IMG/VR virus record: IMGVR_UViG_3300008012_000004 | Coordinates: 1 to 41,308 of that record | Source: a virus | Strand: one strand, 5' to 3' | Length of the DNA stretch: 41,308 nt | Shown: positions 29,982 through 37,918 of the stretch, piece after piece | How positions within the stretch are numbered: the first letter of the stretch is position 1 | How the letters are laid out: every line of letters starts with the position of its first letter | Position numbers and translations under genes: made by a program | Notes under the pieces: generated by a model | Databases searched by the model: none | Seen by the model: the letters and a program-made list of their open reading frames with translations, nothing else | Told to the model about the DNA's origin: nothing

Positions 29982-30577
29982 CAGTAGTTGTTAGGGGAAC
30001 CCATCCGGTTGACGATGCGGAAGGTGTCGTAGGCGTCGAAGATGGAGTGGTCCCCAGTCTGCGCCTCGAAGTTCCGCAGCGATGCCAGAGCCTGCACCTC
30101 TTGCAGCATGTTGAAGGAGTGCTGGTCCCCCTCCCCGATCATCCGGTCGCAGAACACCCGGCCAGCTCGCGTGGCGATGTAGTGCCTTGCCGGCTGGGGC
30201 AGCGAGTCCCAGTCCAGCGCGTACACCACGGTGGCCTTGACGGACTCGGAGAAGTTGAAGGTGTGGCCCTTGCGGTCGTACAGCTTCAGGCCACGCTGCA
30301 CGCAGTCCAGCTCACCTGCATGCTCAGGCTCGACATCCACCCGCAGGATCGAGGGCGACAGCTCGATGTAGCTGGTGGTGGCGTCAGGAGTCAGCTCGAC
30401 CTCGTACTCCGTATTGAAGTGCCAGCCGGCAGACTGAATCTCCCGGGACACTTCGCTCAGGATGTCCTGTGCGACAGCAGCGTCGGCGGAGGTGGACCCA
30501 GTGAGGCTACTGACCGGGCTCGACCCGATCATCGACAGCATCTGGTTGACGGCTTGGAGGTAGCTGGTGGCTTGCAT
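29981..30577 (-). CDS. Tail tubular protein A (gp11-like adaptor)
   Basis: 198 residues, same length as T7 gp11 (196). Motifs LQAVNQMLSMIGSSPV at the N-terminus, EIQSAGWHFNTEYEVELTPD and ALPEPARHYIATRAGRVF-like block (PQPARHYIATRAGRVF) match the adaptor/gatekeeper family that joins the portal to the nozzle. First gene after the terminator; ATG 30577 has no good Shine-Dalgarno, only a purine-poor leader. Confidence 0.95.
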   Translation of the reverse strand: MQATSYLQAVNQMLSMIGSSPVSSLTGSTSADAAVAQDILSEVSREIQSAGWHFNTEYEVELTPDATTSYIELSPSILRVDVEPEHAGELDCVQRGLKLYDRKGHTFNFSESVKATVVYALDWDSLPQPARHYIATRAGRVFCDRMIGEGDQHSFNMLQEVQALASLRNFEAQTGDHSIFDAYDTFRIVNRMGSPNNY

Positions 30578-30593
30578 GATGGGAAGTGAAGAA

Positions 30594-30623
30594 GGGGGGA
30601 GAGCAAGTGAATGCCCTCCCCCC
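30594..30623 (-). terminator. Terminator after the capsid gene (T-phi position)
   Basis: On the minus strand GGGGGGAG (30623-30616) pairs with CTCCCCCC (30601-30594) around a 14-nt loop, followed by TTCTT. It lies in the 66-nt gap between capsid and gp11-like genes, the same place as the T7 late terminator T-phi, which lets most transcripts stop after the capsid gene and so raises capsid over tail proteins. The U tract is poor, as expected for partial read-through. Confidence 0.8.
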
Positions 30624-30643
30624 AGAAGCCTAGGTAGCGACGA

Positions 30644-31735
30644 TCAGAGGTCGATGCGAGCCACGCACTCAGGGCGGAGAGCGCCAGTACCGCACGCCAT
30701 CTTGGCGACCATCAGGTCACCCTGGTGACGGATCTGGTACTCGGACTCCATGGTCAGGTCCTTGAGCTTGACCGTGCCCACGGCCTCGGGGTGCATGCAG
30801 AGAGCAGCGACATTGGCGTAGTTGTCCTGATAGTCGTTGTTCTCGCCAGGGTTGGCATCGAGGTAGGTCGTACCACCGCCAGCGCCGTCCGTGTCGTAAC
30901 GGGTGTCGGTCCCGGGAAGGTGCGGAGTCTTGACCACGGTCATGCCCGCCGCCTTCAGCACGAAGCCTTCGGTGAACGAGCCGTTGCTTTCGCCGCCGGC
31001 GTAGTCCCGGTGGAGAAGCGCGGTGCCGTTACCGCTCTGGGTGTCCTTGACGAGAGCGTAATACTCCTGCGGACGGACAAACACAAAGCGACCATCCTCA
31101 GGCACATACTTTTCGTCGAACCCCTTGGCCGCAGTGTAGATAGCGTCCAGAAGTTCAGCCGAGGTGATGGTGGCCCCCGCCGCAGCGTTGGTGATGTGCT
31201 GCGAGGTAGCGAACGGGTCGGTAAGGGCGGTCGAATCAGCGGCAGACTTGAGCGCCGTCTTCAGGACATTGGTGTCGAACTCGAACGCCAGCGCCCGCCC
31301 CAGCTCGCGGCTGAAGGGACCCCGGTAGTCATAGTGCGACTTGGCCTGATCCAGCTCGTCGATGAAGCAAGTCGCAATGAGCAGGTCGTCAATGTTGATG
31401 ACCTTCTCGGACGCCTTGATCTGGCCGAGGAGCTTAGGAGTGACGAGCGCCTGACCCGCACCAGCGCCGATGGACTGGGCGTCATCGACAAGGATGTCAG
31501 AACCCGGCTTGAATCGACGAGCCGTGGTACGGCCAGTGAAGGGGAACTGGGCAGACTTGCCGCTGGAGATGGAGCGGATGCGGTGCTTGTCGGAAGTCAC
31601 AGTGTACTTCTCGAAAGCAGCCATCACCTCGCCGCCGAAGACCTTGAGGAAGAGGGCGTTCTGAGTTTCAAAGGTCCCGGACCAAGCACCCGAACCTTGA
31701 TTCTGACCGCCGAAAGAGATGCTGCTAAGAACCAT
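30644..31735 (-). CDS. Major capsid protein (gp10-like)
   Basis: 363 residues. NALFLKVFGGEVMAAFEKYTV, HRIRSISSGKSAQFPFTGRT, VINIDDLLIATCFIDELDQAKSHYD and MHPEAVGTVKLKDLTMESEY match T7 gp10A over the HK97 fold (N-arm, E-loop, P- and A-domains). There is no sign of the gp10B frameshift: the frame stops at 30644 and the 3' region has no slippery heptamer that I can see. Leader ends AGATAGCTATGG, similar to the ACAGCCATG of early genes. Confidence 0.97.
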   Translation of the reverse strand: MVLSSISFGGQNQGSGAWSGTFETQNALFLKVFGGEVMAAFEKYTVTSDKHRIRSISSGKSAQFPFTGRTTARRFKPGSDILVDDAQSIGAGAGQALVTPKLLGQIKASEKVINIDDLLIATCFIDELDQAKSHYDYRGPFSRELGRALAFEFDTNVLKTALKSAADSTALTDPFATSQHITNAAAGATITSAELLDAIYTAAKGFDEKYVPEDGRFVFVRPQEYYALVKDTQSGNGTALLHRDYAGGESNGSFTEGFVLKAAGMTVVKTPHLPGTDTRYDTDGAGGGTTYLDANPGENNDYQDNYANVAALCMHPEAVGTVKLKDLTMESEYQIRHQGDLMVAKMACGTGALRPECVARIDL

Positions 31736-31865
31736 AGCTATCTACTTTTGGTTAGAGAGACAGAGGAAAAGGAAGATGTCGGACTGCTTACCTTCGGCGT
31801 CAAGGTTGTCGGTCGTAACCGGCCCTGGGTCTAGCGGCAGAAGTTCGTACAAAAAGCCTAGCACA
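31736..31865 (-). promoter_or_regulatory. Leader of the capsid gene, likely holding a phage promoter
   Basis: 130-nt gap between scaffold and capsid genes, the place of T7 promoter phi-10. No host-type -35/-10 pair is evident. Minus-strand GCCGCTAGACCCAGGG (about 31838-31823) resembles GTTACTAGACCTGCTGGGG in the left-end region (about 8567-8549); these may be phage-polymerase promoters, but two copies do not define a consensus. A C/T-rich tract (TCTTCCTTTTCCTCTGTCTC) fills 31753-31772. Confidence 0.35.
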
Positions 31866-32588
31866 TCAGAGGGCGCTAGACCTTGCAAGTCGCTGAATAA
31901 TCTCGTTGCGGTAGGCGGCGTCCTTCTCGTAGCGAGAGTCCTGCATGGCCCGCATCAGCTCGGCAGTGGACTGGAACACCCCCTCGCCAGAGCTGCTGGT
32001 CGATCCCTGGACAAGGTTCGCCTCCTTGCCTTCGGACTGCTGGTATTGGGCGTAGAGCCCCTTGACGGCCATCTCGATCTTGGCGGGGTCGCTGCCGGCC
32101 ACCGACTGGTTGAACTCCATGACCTGAGCTTCGGTCATGTTCTGGCCGGCCCACTGAACCATGGCTTCGTAGTTGTCCTGCCCTCCAGTGATGCGGTAGG
32201 CGGACTGGGTCTGGCGATCCTGAAGGGCCTCCATGCCGGCGGCGTACTGAGCCACCAGCTCGCGGGAGATGCCCATCTTCTCCAGCTCGGCGTAGTCCTG
32301 CTCACCTAGCCCGTCCGTGAAATACTTCTCGCTGTACTTCGCCAGCGTGTCCGAGGTGAGGGTGGGCTCCTCGGACTCCTCGGACTTCTCAGGCTCCTCA
32401 GGTTCGGGCGTGCCTCCGCCCATCTTCTTCTCCAGCTCCGCATAGGCAGCAGCCATTGCCTCCGCAGACTCGAACTTCTCAGGTAGCCAGTCAGGACGAT
32501 CAGGCTGAACAACCTGATCCATCGGGGTGTCTTCAGTGGACTCAGAGTTAGTGGAGAGGGAGGACTCGACCTCGATTCGCTCGACCAT
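31866..32588 (-). CDS. Scaffolding / capsid assembly protein (gp9-like)
   Basis: 240 residues, acidic with a Glu/Pro/Ser-rich linker (PEPEEPEKSEESEE, residues 60-74). Core LPEKFESAEAMAAAYAELEKKMG and the helical C-terminus (AELMRAMQDSRYEKDAAYRNEI) are typical of T7 gp9; the basic C-terminal RLARSSAL end contacts the capsid. It shapes the procapsid and leaves before DNA packaging. Start ATG 32588, 3 nt after the portal TAA. Confidence 0.93.
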   Translation of the reverse strand: MVERIEVESSLSTNSESTEDTPMDQVVQPDRPDWLPEKFESAEAMAAAYAELEKKMGGGTPEPEEPEKSEESEEPTLTSDTLAKYSEKYFTDGLGEQDYAELEKMGISRELVAQYAAGMEALQDRQTQSAYRITGGQDNYEAMVQWAGQNMTEAQVMEFNQSVAGSDPAKIEMAVKGLYAQYQQSEGKEANLVQGSTSSSGEGVFQSTAELMRAMQDSRYEKDAAYRNEIIQRLARSSAL

Positions 32589-32591
32589 GGC

Positions 32592-34121
32592 TTACTGTTG
32601 TAGTTGGTTTTGGGCCGCTGCGCCTGCGACTTGAGACGCCACGCCCGGGACTGTCTGCGCCAGCATTGCCTGCTGCTGTGCCTCTTGTGCTTCAGCAGCC
32701 AGCTCCTCCTCGGACCTCACTAGTCCGGTGGTGTCGAGGGAGAGAGCCGCAGCTCGCCGGCGAAGATACTCGGAGATGTTGATGTGGCGCAGGGCATCGG
32801 GGCCTAGCACCTGAGCAAGCCCAGACACAAAGGTGTCGAGCCGTTGCAGATCCTGCCCACGCCCCAGCGCATCCACGCCGGTGATGATGGTGGGCTGGAT
32901 GTACTTCTTGGGAACCTGCGGCAGCTTCCCAGACTTAGTCATGCGGTCCATCACTCGCCGCACCAGCGGGAGCTGGAACTCCTGAGCAAGGACTGAGTAC
33001 AGCCCGCCAAGGCTGCGCTCAACTGCGGCAGACACAAGGCGCACCTCCTCTGCCGTGACGCGCTCGGCCTTTCGGATCGCAGTCTCGGTCAGCAGGAAGG
33101 CGTAGTTCAGGCGCTCCGAGATGATGTTGATCGTCTCAAGGCAGACGCGGAAGTCGTTGTACTTCTGCATCTGCAAGACCGTCATGTCTTGAGCGTTGCC
33201 GCTGATGATCGCTCCGTTCTGAGACTTGGCGACATCGCGGGCACGGGTGGTCCCGTTCGGGCTGCACAGGAACAGCACCTTCGAGGCTGCGGCGGTTCCT
33301 TCGACGAGGCTGCGGCTCAGTCCTTCGAGGCTGTTGAGGTCCCCGTAATACTCCTCGACATAGCCCCTGCCATACGCGGAGCCCTGCTCGGCCACGAATC
33401 GCAGCGCCATCATCGGGCTGCGGTCTTGGTCGTACTCTCCCTCGCTGCCAGGGATGACCGTGTCGCACACCTCTTGGTGGATGTAGACCTTGCCGCTGTG
33501 CCACTTGGCGCAGGTGTACAGGTCCACGGCGTTGCGGGACTTGTCGTAGGTGGCGTGCCCTTGGATCAGCTCCTGAATCGCCGGGTCCAAGGTGGAGGGC
33601 GCGACCTCCTCCTTGATGACGATGGTCTTCAGGTTCCCCATCGGGTCACGCTCGGCCACATAGCGGTCGAGCCTGAACACCCGCATGCCCCCAGACTTGG
33701 GGATGTGGAGCAGAGCGTTGCCCGTGACGATGAGCTGCTTGAGTGCCTCGGACAGCGAGACGCGGAACGAGTTGACCTCGATCTCCCGCATCACCGCACG
33801 CTCGATGGAGGCAAGGCTCATGTCCAGCTCGGCCTTGGCCTCGGGGACAGCAGCCAGTTCTTGCAGGGCAACCTCGTCGATGGTCAGCCTGAAGAAGGTT
33901 TGGTTCGGGGGGAGCAGCGAAAGGATCAGGGCGCTGCTCAGGTTGGTAACACCCCGGGCACCCACGCTCTGGTTGGGAGTGCGGAACACGGTGGCCGAAC
34001 TCGCGCCGTCTTCCGGCAACAGCGTCGGGATCGTGAGCTTGGCACAGTCCCTACCACGCTGGAGGTAGATGTGACGATCCCCTTCCAGCGCGGAGTACAG
34101 AGCGCGAGCGGTCTTGTGCAT
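32592..34121 (-). CDS. Portal / head-tail connector protein (gp8-like)
   Basis: 509 residues against 536 in T7. RDCAKLTIPTLLPEDG, SVGARGVTNLSSALILSLLPPNQTFFRL, YVVAERDPMGN-like block (RYVAERDPMGNLKTIVIKE), LTETAIRKAERVTAEEVRL match the podovirus connector family. Forms the dodecameric ring through which DNA passes. C-terminal Gln/Ala-rich crown helix (EAQQQAMLAQTVPG). Start shares TGATG with the proline-rich gene. Confidence 0.96.
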   Translation of the reverse strand: MHKTARALYSALEGDRHIYLQRGRDCAKLTIPTLLPEDGASSATVFRTPNQSVGARGVTNLSSALILSLLPPNQTFFRLTIDEVALQELAAVPEAKAELDMSLASIERAVMREIEVNSFRVSLSEALKQLIVTGNALLHIPKSGGMRVFRLDRYVAERDPMGNLKTIVIKEEVAPSTLDPAIQELIQGHATYDKSRNAVDLYTCAKWHSGKVYIHQEVCDTVIPGSEGEYDQDRSPMMALRFVAEQGSAYGRGYVEEYYGDLNSLEGLSRSLVEGTAAASKVLFLCSPNGTTRARDVAKSQNGAIISGNAQDMTVLQMQKYNDFRVCLETINIISERLNYAFLLTETAIRKAERVTAEEVRLVSAAVERSLGGLYSVLAQEFQLPLVRRVMDRMTKSGKLPQVPKKYIQPTIITGVDALGRGQDLQRLDTFVSGLAQVLGPDALRHINISEYLRRRAAALSLDTTGLVRSEEELAAEAQEAQQQAMLAQTVPGVASQVAGAAAQNQLQQ

Positions 34122-34312
34122 CAGTAGTTGACCCCGGTGGACTTGGGAATAGTTAGCGCCCGCTTACCAGTGCGGCGCAGCATGCCCCCATCTGTCATGC
34201 CCGTCGCCATCGGGTTACTCATCCGCTGGGCAGTCCGTGCCGGCGGCGGCGGAGGGATGGGAGGGGGAGGGACTGCCGGCGGCGGCGGGATCTTAGGCGT
34301 GGACATACACAT
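34121..34312 (-). CDS. Proline-rich small protein (gp7.3-like position)
   Basis: 63 residues with a polyproline stretch (IPPPPAVPPPPIPPPPPA, residues 8-25) and a C-terminus GKRALTIPKSTGVNY that recalls the end of T7 gp7.3 (KKSLSVARSSGGGINI), a tail-assembly and host-range protein just before the portal gene. The match is short; position and ending support it. Two starts are possible (ATG 34312 or ATG 34306); the first gives TGATG coupling. Confidence 0.6.
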   Translation of the reverse strand: MCMSTPKIPPPPAVPPPPIPPPPPARTAQRMSNPMATGMTDGGMLRRTGKRALTIPKSTGVNY

Positions 34313-34989
34313 CAGGCAGTCTCCAGTTTCTGCTGGGCTTCGATAAGTGCGTTCAGCTCTGCCTGGGTGACCGTGCCTTTCGCCACTCCCTGCTTTGCCA
34401 CAGAGATGGCACCGGCCAGCACGCCGGCAGGGGTTTCATTGGAGTGCTTCCAGCCTACGCCTTTAGCCAGGGCAGCCAGCATCTCACCTAGGTTTCCCTT
34501 AGCTCCAGCCAGCAGCGCCTTGCCGGCGTGCTTGCGGGCGCGTGTGCTGAAGGCCAGCACGGCGACGGAGGAGAGGAAGGGAATGAAGGGCTGCACCGGC
34601 GCAGGGATGAAAGGACCGACGACGCCCAGCACGCCAGAGGTAGCGCGGCTGAACGCCTCGTCCATCATCTTCCGCTCCTTCGCAACCTCGGCCACATACT
34701 TCGTAACCGTGGCTTCGTGAGCCTCTTGGATGTCGAGCATGTACTCGACCTGCGCCCCCATCGCAGCGAGGTTGCCGTCCTTGGCTTCCTCGACTGCGAC
34801 GGCGGCGGCGTCCCGGGCCTGCTGCTCTAGCGTTGCCACCTGCTTCTCAAGGACGGCGATGTTCTCTTGGAACACCAGCAGCTCCTGAGCTTCGGTATCA
34901 CTAAGCGTGCCCTGGGACAGATCCTCCAGCAGCGAACAAGACGCTGCCAGAGGGAGAATAACTGCTGCACTGATGAGGACCTTTTTCAT
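34312..34989 (-). CDS. Lipoprotein-like membrane protein (225 aa)
   Basis: 225 residues. Signal peptide MKKVLISAAVILPLAAS followed by C18, a lipobox-like site (weak because Ala replaces Leu at -3). A coiled coil follows (about 30-110: VFQENIAVLEKQVATLEQQA). Residues 125-160 are hydrophobic (VLGVVGPFIPAPVQPFIPF, SSVAVLAFS), then a helical tail. Could be an outer-membrane-anchored spanin-like protein, an infection-exclusion lipoprotein, or a structural factor. It lies between the replication block and the morphogenesis block. Confidence 0.65.
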   Translation of the reverse strand: MKKVLISAAVILPLAASCSLLEDLSQGTLSDTEAQELLVFQENIAVLEKQVATLEQQARDAAAVAVEEAKDGNLAAMGAQVEYMLDIQEAHEATVTKYVAEVAKERKMMDEAFSRATSGVLGVVGPFIPAPVQPFIPFLSSVAVLAFSTRARKHAGKALLAGAKGNLGEMLAALAKGVGWKHSNETPAGVLAGAISVAKQGVAKGTVTQAELNALIEAQQKLETA

Positions 34990-35183
34990 TCGCCTTCGAG
35001 GGCGCGTTCTTCCTGCTGCTTCAGCTTCTCGATCAGAAACTCCACAACGGAACGCTGCCCCATGACATAGTACATATCACGAATGGGAGCGTCGAGCGGT
35101 GGGTAGCGCACCGGGAACAGTTCGTCAAGAGCCTGGATCACAGCGGCATCCAGAGGGGGAAGTTGCTTCTCGTAGTCAGTCAT
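34986..35183 (-). CDS. Small conserved-type phage protein (65 aa)
   Basis: 65 residues, MTDYEKQLPPLDAAVIQALDELFP. A proline-flanked helix, PPLDAPIRDMYYVMGQRSVVEFL, then a Lys/Glu-rich helix. Proteins of this kind are common between the nuclease and structural genes of marine podoviruses; function unknown. Overlaps the DUF3310 gene by 8 nt and the lipoprotein gene by ATGA. Confidence 0.75.
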   Translation of the reverse strand: MTDYEKQLPPLDAAVIQALDELFPVRYPPLDAPIRDMYYVMGQRSVVEFLIEKLKQQEERALEGE

Positions 35184-35394
35184 CTGTCTGCACTCGGATG
35201 AGGAGTTGAAGATACCACTCGGCTTTCTTCAGGTCTTCTAGGGGTTTACCCTTATAGCGGTAACGCCACAGGTACTTCAATACCTGTCCCTTGCAATACC
35301 CCTCGAACTCAGTCGGGGGCATCGAGGCTCGGATGGCGTCGATGGCCTCGATGTCTCCCTGCCGGTAGTGGGCGGGGTGATTCACGGCGTCCAC
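35176..35394 (-). CDS. DUF3310 family protein (72 aa)
   Basis: 72 residues. VNHPAHYRQGDIEAIDAI and GQVLKYLWRYRYKGKPLEDLKKAEWYL are the signature of DUF3310, often annotated as a nucleotide-kinase-like phage protein (T7 gp1.7 C-terminus). Start is GTG 35394 with GGAGG 8 nt before it, inside the exonuclease gene. Role in dNTP metabolism is suggested for the family; not shown here. Confidence 0.85.
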   Translation of the reverse strand: MDAVNHPAHYRQGDIEAIDAIRASMPPTEFEGYCKGQVLKYLWRYRYKGKPLEDLKKAEWYLQLLIRVQTDD

Positions 35395-36107
35395 AGGACC
35401 ACCTCCTTCCGCTTGTAGTAGGGCTTGGTCAGGATGAAGGCGAGCCGCGCTTGCAGCAGAGCGAACTCGGCAGTCTCGCCGGCCTTCTCGAACCGCGCCA
35501 CCACGGTGGACCAGTAGTCCTCGGGGGCCACGCCGTCGAGCAGCTTCTCGGCAGTCTTCTTCCCGACACCCGGGCAGCCCTTGTAGTTATCCACCGTGTC
35601 CCCGGTCAGCGTCTGCACCATGTGGTTGTAGTGCGCCTCCTCCGGGCTGACATGCACCACCCCTTCGTCGGAACGGTCGGGGTTGTAGTGCAACCCCGGC
35701 ACAGTGCGAAGGTCCTTGTCCCCGCTGACCATGACACTGGTCTTGGTGGCGTGGATACCCAGCAGGTCGTCGGCCTCCAGGGTCGGGACGATCATCGCCT
35801 TGTAGCGCGTGATGACCCAGTCACGCAGAGGGCGGAAGATCACAGGCTTGCGAGTCTTGGCGCGGTTGGCCTTGTACTCGGGGTCCAGCTCCTTCCTCCA
35901 GTTGGCACGGTCGGACAGGCAGAGGACCATCTCCTTGGCCTTCAGGTCCTCCTTGACCTTCTCCACCCACAGGGTGAACAGGTCACGCGCCTGCCCAAGG
36001 TCTGCGTGCAGGGTCCACATATCGTCCCCCCAGTCCACCGGCTCCTCGACCGAGAAGGCGATGGAGTACAGGGGCATGTCCGCGTCGATGAATGCTCGTC
36101 TAGTCAT
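35382..36107 (-). CDS. 5'-3' exonuclease (gp6-like, FEN family)
   Basis: 241 residues. IDADMPLY, LEADDLLGI, VSGDKDLRTVPG and TGDTVDNYKGCPGVGKKTAEKLL are the acidic metal-binding motifs and helix-hairpin-helix of FEN-type nucleases. Removes RNA primers and degrades host DNA in T7. T7 gp6 is 300 aa, so this one lacks some C-terminal length. TGATG overlap with the polymerase gene. Confidence 0.95.
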   Translation of the reverse strand: MTRRAFIDADMPLYSIAFSVEEPVDWGDDMWTLHADLGQARDLFTLWVEKVKEDLKAKEMVLCLSDRANWRKELDPEYKANRAKTRKPVIFRPLRDWVITRYKAMIVPTLEADDLLGIHATKTSVMVSGDKDLRTVPGLHYNPDRSDEGVVHVSPEEAHYNHMVQTLTGDTVDNYKGCPGVGKKTAEKLLDGVAPEDYWSTVVARFEKAGETAEFALLQARLAFILTKPYYKRKEVVLWTP

Positions 36108-37918
36108 CAGTGTGTTTCACTCCAGTTGTTGCCCACCCTTGCCTCGCCGTCCATCGGGCAGCGCAGGTTCAGGTCTTTCGTTGTGTCCCGGATGGCAAGC
36201 ACGCACTGCTCCGCCACCCACTCAGCATGCTCCTCCTTGACAAGGAACTGCACCTCGTCGTGGACATGCGCCACCTGCTGCACATCGTCGCCCAGCTTGG
36301 CAAGGCGCTTCGCCATGTTGATGGTCGCCACCTTCATGATGCTTGCGCCGGCTCCTTGCAGCAGCGTGTTCAGCGCCTTGTGAGGAGAGCGCACAGGCAG
36401 CCTCTGACCCAGCAGGCCGATGAGGTAGCCACGATCCGAAGCCTTCTGCACTCGCTCGATCAGCCGGCCAAGCGAGGGCACATTGCGGAGGAACCGCTTC
36501 TTCATGCGGGCTCCCTCGGTGCTGCCCTTCCCTACGATCTGGCCCAGCTTGCCGGCACCCGCTCCGTAGCACACGGCATAGGCGAACACCTTGGCGAGGT
36601 CCCGGGTCGGCAGGCCGGCGGCGTGCTGGTTGCGGGTGTGGATGTCACCCGACAACAGCTCCCGGGTGTAGTCCGGGTCGTCCATGTAGTGGGCGAGGCA
36701 CCGCAGCTCAAGCTGGCTGGCGTCACAGCCCACCATCTTCCACCCCGGAGGCGCGTGGAACATGGAGCGGAACTCCTTACCGAACGGAGCCCGGACACTG
36801 GGCACCTGACCCAGGTTGGGCCGGCTGTGGGTGCAGCGCCCCGTCACCGTGCCGTAGTGGTTGACCTTGCCGTACAGCCTGCCTCCCTTCTCCAGCTTCA
36901 GGTACGCCTCGCGCCCCTCCGCCAGTTGGCCCAGCCTCTTGGTCAGCATGAGGTACTCGCGCAGCAGCTCGACCTCGGGGTAGTCCAGTCCCTTCAGCGT
37001 GGACTCGTCCACCTTGGGACGCCCATCGGCGGTGTACTCCTTAGGGTCCCAGCCGTACTTGTCCTGCAAGTTGGCCGCGATCATCGACCGGCTGCCCGGG
37101 TTGAACGGAGTCACCTTCTTCTTGCGAGCCCCGACGATCAGCGACGAGCGCACCTTACTAGGAGCCTCGGACTTGGTGCGGTAGCGCGTGCCGTCCGGGG
37201 CCACATAGTATTCCACCGCCTTCATCGGAGTCACCACGGGAGGGAACGCCTCCCGCAGCTCACCCTCCAATAAACTCTTGCGGCTCACCAGCTTGGCGTA
37301 CAGCTCGACCGCACTGTCGTGGTCGAACGGGATGCCGGCACGCATCTGGTCCTGCAACACCTGAGCGAACTCATGCTCGACATCGGACGCCCGCGCGTCA
37401 GGGCACCGAGTCGGGTGGGACAAATACTCGTACAGCTTGCGGGTGACCTCGACATCCTGCACGCAGTAGTCACCCATCTCGGGGGTGAACTTGTCCCAGT
37501 TGTTCTGCTTCCCGTACTCACCCTTGTGGCACCCAAGCCTGTAGCCCCACGCCTCCAGTGAGTGCAGGCCCCGCAGGTTCTTAGGGATGCCGCTCTCCCC
37601 CTTAGCCCAGTCGTCGTTAGACAGGTCGGGGTGAACCAGACGGGACAGCACCAGCGTGTCGTACAGCTCGCCGTGTTCCCAGTCCGGGTACAGCTTGGTG
37701 ATGGCCGGGATGTCGAAGCCCAGGATGTTGTGCCCGATCAGGACATCCGCACTAGACAGGACTTCCAGCCCACGCTCGATCTCTCCCGGACCATACAGCA
37801 CCTGCTGCTTGCCCTCAGGGTCAGAGACACCGATGCAGTGGATGGCAGTCAGTCCGTCCAGCGTCAGGAAGTCGTCGATGCCGGTCGTCTCGATGTCGAA
37901 GATCAGCTCAGAACTCAA
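36107..37918 (-). CDS. Family A DNA polymerase with proofreading exonuclease (gp5-like)
   Basis: 603 residues against 704 in T7. Exonuclease motif I FDIETTG (D8, E10), motif II GHNILGFD, motif III YCVQDVEVT. Polymerase motif A GCDASQLELR (D399), motif B RDLAKVFAYAVCYGAG, motif C VHDEVQF (D554). The long T7 insert that binds host thioredoxin is much reduced (between ELREAFPP and FNPGSRS), so a different or no processivity factor is expected. ATG overlaps the helicase end by 11 nt. Confidence 0.97.
   Translation of the reverse strand: MSSELIFDIETTGIDDFLTLDGLTAIHCIGVSDPEGKQQVLYGPGEIERGLEVLSSADVLIGHNILGFDIPAITKLYPDWEHGELYDTLVLSRLVHPDLSNDDWAKGESGIPKNLRGLHSLEAWGYRLGCHKGEYGKQNNWDKFTPEMGDYCVQDVEVTRKLYEYLSHPTRCPDARASDVEHEFAQVLQDQMRAGIPFDHDSAVELYAKLVSRKSLLEGELREAFPPVVTPMKAVEYYVAPDGTRYRTKSEAPSKVRSSLIVGARKKKVTPFNPGSRSMIAANLQDKYGWDPKEYTADGRPKVDESTLKGLDYPEVELLREYLMLTKRLGQLAEGREAYLKLEKGGRLYGKVNHYGTVTGRCTHSRPNLGQVPSVRAPFGKEFRSMFHAPPGWKMVGCDASQLELRCLAHYMDDPDYTRELLSGDIHTRNQHAAGLPTRDLAKVFAYAVCYGAGAGKLGQIVGKGSTEGARMKKRFLRNVPSLGRLIERVQKASDRGYLIGLLGQRLPVRSPHKALNTLLQGAGASIMKVATINMAKRLAKLGDDVQQVAHVHDEVQFLVKEEHAEWVAEQCVLAIRDTTKDLNLRCPMDGEARVGNNWSETH

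Noticed and set aside
30644-30700. Programmed frameshift at the end of the capsid gene (gp10B)
   Set aside because: No slippery heptamer was seen near the stop, and the terminator follows within 20-50 nt, leaving no room for an extension.
34966-34990. Plus-strand CTGATGAGG near the lipoprotein start
   Set aside because: It matches the first half of a hammerhead core, but no stem II, GAAA or cleavage strand follows, and it is antisense to a coding region.
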